NCBI RefSeq assembly: GCF_011058215.1
Contig: NZ_JAALFG010000002.1
Coordinates: 558,001-622,000, forward strand
DNA: 64,000 nucleotides
From: Devosia aurantiaca
GTDB lineage: Bacteria > Pseudomonadota > Alphaproteobacteria > Rhizobiales > Devosiaceae
Direction of reading: 5' to 3'
Both the position numbers and the translations under genes were made by a program. The notes under the pieces were generated by a model, which was not told where the DNA came from, ran no database searches, and saw only the letters and a program-made list of their open reading frames with translations. Positions within the stretch are counted from its first letter, which is position 1. Every line of letters begins with the position of its first letter. Positions 60,828-64,000 of this stretch are shown one piece after another.

Positions 60828-61584
60828 GCGTTTACCGGGCTCGTCAACAGCGGCTGCGCCTTCGGCTTGGTCAGCGCCTGATAGGCCAGGTTGATCGCCG
60901 CCATCCGCGCCGTCGCCACATCGATCAGGTCTTCCGGCACGCCCTTGGCAATAAGCCGGTCCGGATGGTGTTCGGCCACGAGACGGCGATAAACACGGCG
61001 CACTTCGTCGGGCGGCGCATCGTGGCTGAGGCCCAGCACAGTATAGGGGTCCACCCCTCTTCCAGCATCACATGCTGGGCAGCAATCTGCTCAAAGCGCG
61101 CCTCGTCGAAACCAAAGATGCCGCTGACATCGCGCAGGTAATCCAACTCCGCCTCATGCACGAGGCCGTCAGCGGTGGCGATGAAAAACAAACCGTCCAG
61201 CACGTGTTCGAGCGTGTCCGGCGTGTCGGCGAAAAACCGAGCCACCTTGCGCGCATAGGCGTCGTAGCCGGCGACATCCTGTTTGGCTAGGTTGAACAGT
61301 CGCTCGACCTGCGGCTCGTTGCCCTTGGCGATTTCGACCGTCGCGCTAAAAGCCCGGATTTCCGAAGCAGTCACCGCACCGTCGGCCACCGCCATCTTCG
61401 CGGAAAGCGCAATCAGCGCCAAAGTGAAGGCAGCGTCGCGCCCGCCCGGCAGCCAGCTATCGGGGTCGAGAATATTGGCGAGACGTCCCGAAAGGCCAGT
61501 CCGGGCCGTAAACGAACCAATGAACCTGGTGAACTTTTGCCACCGGGCCCGGTCATCTTCGGCTTTGCGCACACAGCACAGCAT
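60824..61584 (-). CDS. djlA: DjlA-like co-chaperone: TerB domain plus J domain (one frameshift)
   Basis: About 253 residues from the ATG at 61584, with GAGG 8 bases upstream; a GTG at 61605 is also open. An N-terminal TerB-like helical domain (AAFTLALIALSAKMAVADGAVTASEI at about 55-80 and LFFIATADGLVHEAELDYL later) and a C-terminal J domain (DPYTVLGLSHDAPPDEVRRVYRRL, then HHPD at the DnaK-binding turn). The break is in the C4 run 61054-61057; with five, the join reads ..EEGVDPYTVLG.. Unlike E. coli DjlA, I see no N-terminal membrane helix. Confidence 0.88.
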
Positions 61585-61694
61585 GGTCGTCCTCGTCTCA
61601 GGCACTCTGCGCCGCCAATGGCGACGCAGTGCTCCGAAACAGTATCGATCTGAAATGTGGCGGTCTACCGCATGGGCGGTATTGCAGGTCCGCG

Positions 61695-62546
61695 CTAGTC
61701 GGAGAATGGATAATAGAACCCTTCGCCATAGGCACGCGACAGAGGCTGTACGCGCGTGCGGGGCTCCTCGTCGAAGAAGAAGCCGTCATCGTCATAGTCC
61801 GGCTCGACCACCGGCTCGGCCTGCGCGCGATTACCGCGGCGGGCCAGAAAATCTGACAGCGGACCCGATTCCCAATCTTCGAGGTCGTCCGCCGTCATCA
61901 CGGCCGGAGCTTCGTCCACGATCAGAGGCGCCTGCTGCCGCGGAATGATCAACGGGGCTGCAGGAGCCTGCGCCACGGATGGCGGACGCTGGGACACCGG
62001 GGTCGGCATCGTCACCTGCTTGGGCGGAACGGCTGCAACGCTGGTCGAGGGGGTCACAGTCGCGGGCTGCATAGTCGTGGTCGTTGCCGGAGCGGTAGTC
62101 GCTGGCCGGGCCGGTACAGCCGCAACCTGCGGCGAGGCGGCTGGCTTTGGTGCAGCTGCCGGCGCAGGCGTGGTGGGACGGGCAGGCGTCGCCGCGGCGG
62201 CAGAGCTGTTGCCACTGCCACTGATATAGCTGGGAAGCTCACGACCGGATTCGATGAAACTATCGACAGCGCTTCCGCCAGCCGGGCGCGCGGCAGAAGT
62301 CGTGGCAGGAGTGGCAACGGCAACCTCGGTGGTCTTAGGCTCCGCGGCAGCAGTCGCCGGCCTTTGCGCGGTCGGCGTGGGCAAGTTGACAGCCTCATCA
62401 GCCGAATCGACCTGCACCACGGCCACCTGCGGTGGCGCGACACTCGGATCCAGCTGGCGCATGGCAAAGTCTGCGGCGGGGATGGCCACGACCAGCACGG
62501 CGCCGGCCCAGGCCAGTCCATTGGTTATGCGGCGATCAATCTGCAT
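61695..62546 (-). CDS. Membrane-anchored Pro/Ala/Thr-rich protein of unknown function
   Basis: 283 residues. Helix near 8-25 (NGLAWAGAVLVVAIPAADF), then about 180 residues of Ala, Pro, Thr and Val with PAPAAAPKPAASP-like repeats, a short ordered patch (VDSFIESGRELPSYISG) and an acidic, aromatic end (PDYDDDGFFFDEEPRTR, YGEGFYYPF). It looks like an extended periplasmic protein crossing the peptidoglycan. I know no family. The low-complexity middle could also just be a linker. Confidence 0.65.
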   Translation of the reverse strand: MQIDRRITNGLAWAGAVLVVAIPAADFAMRQLDPSVAPPQVAVVQVDSADEAVNLPTPTAQRPATAAAEPKTTEVAVATPATTSAARPAGGSAVDSFIESGRELPSYISGSGNSSAAAATPARPTTPAPAAAPKPAASPQVAAVPARPATTAPATTTTMQPATVTPSTSVAAVPPKQVTMPTPVSQRPPSVAQAPAAPLIIPRQQAPLIVDEAPAVMTADDLEDWESGPLSDFLARRGNRAQAEPVVEPDYDDDGFFFDEEPRTRVQPLSRAYGEGFYYPFSD

Positions 62547-62675
62547 GAGGATCCACTGTTCCAGTTATGCCCCCGACAAGCACGCGGACATCGCGTCTTT
62601 TCGTGGCCAGAATATGAAAGGTCACCCTATCACATTTGTGCTGATAGCCTGAACAGGGGATGAACAAAAACGTGT

Positions 62676-63575
62676 CTAGGGCCGCCGGCCAAGCAAACGC
62701 GCCAGTGCCAACACGAGGTTCGAGCGGTTGAGCGTATAGAAGTGGAACTCCGTTACGCCCTCATCCAAAAGCTCGGTCACCTGCTCTGCAGCGACGGCAG
62801 CCGCGACGAGCGAATGCGTCTCCGGCTCATCGTCCAGCCCCTCGAAACGCTCCGCCAGCCAGTCCGGGATCGATGCCCCGCACCGCGCCGCAAAACCAGA
62901 AATCTGCTTGAACGAGTGGATCGGCTGGATGCCCGGAACGATGGGCGCCGTGACGCCGGCTTTCCGAGCACGCTCGACGTAGCGCAGGTAATCTCCATTG
63001 CTGAAAAACATCTGCGTGATGGCGCGATCGGCGCCGGCGTCGAGCTTGCGCTTGAGGTTGTCGATGTCGCTGTCCCAATCCGGGCTTTGCGGATGCTTTT
63101 CCGGATAGGCCGCGACGGAAATGTCGAAATCGCCGATCTTGCGAATGCCTGCGACAAGATCCGCGGCATTCTTGTAGCCATCCGGATGCGGCGTGAACGG
63201 ATGCCCGACGCCTTCCGGCGGATCGCCGCGCAGCGCCACGATGCGGTTGACCCCGGCCTCCTGATAGCCACGCACGACGGCATCCACTTCGTCACGGCTG
63301 GCGCCGACGCAGGTCAAATGCGCAGCAGCAGGCACGCCGCTATCGGCCGTAATGCCCTTGACCATGCGAAGCGTGCGCTCCCGCGTCGAGCCGCCCGCAC
63401 CATAGGTGACGGACACGAAGCGCGGCCCAAGCGGCGCCAGCTTGCCGATACTGTCCCAGAAGCGCTCTTCCATCGCATCGGTCTTGGGCGGAAAGAACTC
63501 GAACGACAGCTGCAATTCCGGGCGCTGGTCGGCAGTCTGGCGGCTGGCGCGAAAATTGTCGTCTAGCATAGTCAT
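62676..63575 (-). CDS. metF: 5,10-methylenetetrahydrofolate reductase MetF
   Basis: FAD enzyme making 5-methyl-tetrahydrofolate for methionine synthesis. 299 residues from the ATG at 63575, which overlaps the stop of the upstream methyltransferase (ATGA). LSFEFFPPKTDAMEERFW near 23-40 with the catalytic Glu, VSVTYGAGGSTRERT, HLTCVGASRDEV, NRIVALRGDPP, FDISVAAYPEKHP, ITQMFFSNGDY and PGIQPIHS are all in place. Intact. Confidence 0.97.
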   Translation of the reverse strand: MTMLDDNFRASRQTADQRPELQLSFEFFPPKTDAMEERFWDSIGKLAPLGPRFVSVTYGAGGSTRERTLRMVKGITADSGVPAAAHLTCVGASRDEVDAVVRGYQEAGVNRIVALRGDPPEGVGHPFTPHPDGYKNAADLVAGIRKIGDFDISVAAYPEKHPQSPDWDSDIDNLKRKLDAGADRAITQMFFSNGDYLRYVERARKAGVTAPIVPGIQPIHSFKQISGFAARCGASIPDWLAERFEGLDDEPETHSLVAAAVAAEQVTELLDEGVTEFHFYTLNRSNLVLALARLLGRRP

Positions 63576-64000
63576 TCCGTCCTGTTGCGATCGCCGAGAT
63601 GCCAGAGGCACACGGTCAAGCCGCCATCTTTGGTGTCGCTGGGAAATTCGCGCATGGCGAGCACATCAAGGCCGGCCAAGCCCGCCCAGCCGCTCATCTG
63701 TTCGCGCGAAAGGCCAAGGCGGCGATGCGCGTGCTCGCTGCGCAAGAATTCAAGGTCGTGCGGCGCAAAATCAACGATGAGGATTTCCCCTCCCGGCTTC
63801 AGCAAGCGACGCGCCTGCGCCAGCATCCGCCCCGGATCGTCGAAATAATGCAGCACCTGGTGAATGACGATGACATCGGCCGGGCCCGTAGCCGGGTCGA
63901 GGGCCCCGATATCGCCCAACCGCACCTGCGCATGCGCTAGACCGGCACCCGCCAGCCGCGACCGTGCCACAGCAAGCATTTCCCGGCTCGAATCGATGCC
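63572..64000 (-). CDS. SAM-dependent methyltransferase, C-terminal part (runs off the window)
   Basis: The visible 142 residues include GIDSSREMLAVARSRL (SAM motif post-I), RLGDIGALD, ADVIVIHQVLHYFDDPGRML (motif II) and LLKPGGEILIVDFAPHDLEFL. The frame is open to the right edge. In many Hyphomicrobiales an ArsR-type winged helix fused to such a methyltransferase lies just before metF; that could be the case here but the N-terminal part is outside the window. Overlaps metF by 4 bases. Confidence 0.88.
   Translation of the reverse strand, partial: GIDSSREMLAVARSRLAGAGLAHAQVRLGDIGALDPATGPADVIVIHQVLHYFDDPGRMLAQARRLLKPGGEILIVDFAPHDLEFLRSEHAHRRLGLSREQMSGWAGLAGLDVLAMREFPSDTKDGGLTVCLWHLGDRNRTE

Overview
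This 64 kb window looks like chromosomal core DNA of an alphaproteobacterium, probably Hyphomicrobiales and closest in feel to Devosia and its relatives (an inference; no search was run). Signs are the high GC content, a circularly permuted two-piece tmRNA, an alpha-type SspB, an FtsZ ending in the alpha-type LEIPAFLR tail, a methyltransferase overlapping metF, and short palindromic intergenic repeats. I see no tRNA, rRNA, phage, insertion sequence or CRISPR array.

Layout. 1-18 kb: end of an old-yellow-enzyme oxidoreductase, a small exported protein, kup, an FMN reductase, pdxJ, ilvH-ilvB behind a leader-peptide attenuator, a glycine-zipper lipoprotein, a MATE exporter, miaA, serB, hflC-hflK-folA, a RibD-type reductase, an acetyltransferase, a DUF4424 protein and thyA. 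18-31 kb: ssrA directly followed by sspB, a ribbon-helix-helix protein, a very long AsmA-type protein, a UvrD/PcrA helicase, prmA, two matching 43-residue proteins and an aminopeptidase P. 31-56 kb: ligA, recN, bamD, lpxC and then the division and cell wall (dcw) cluster, all on the minus strand: ftsZ, ftsA, ftsQ, ddlB, murC, murG, ftsW, mraY, murF, murE, ftsI, ftsL, rsmH. 56-64 kb: a three-gene signalling cassette, a BrnTA toxin-antitoxin pair, rnpB, a DjlA-like co-chaperone, a Pro/Ala-rich protein, metF and part of a methyltransferase.

The most interesting local departure is in the dcw cluster. Where murD is usually found, between mraY and ftsW, there is an ECF sigma factor and its anti-sigma factor on the opposite strand plus an exported DUF4394 protein. 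murB is also absent between murC and ddlB, mraZ is absent upstream of rsmH, and a DUF4126 gene with a dispersed repeat separates ftsA from ftsZ.

Regulatory and RNA elements that can be read directly include the ilv attenuator (leader peptide rich in Leu, Ile and Val, then a terminator), promoters for ssrA, rnpB and brnTA, a 14-bp operator-like palindrome at brnT, and several hairpin terminators.

A caution on quality: about 20 single-base frameshifts interrupt otherwise well-conserved genes, many of them essential (ligA, murF, murG, hflK, prmA), and most sit in short homopolymer runs. They look like uncorrected sequencing errors. Affected genes are annotated here as whole genes with the break noted, not as pseudogenes.
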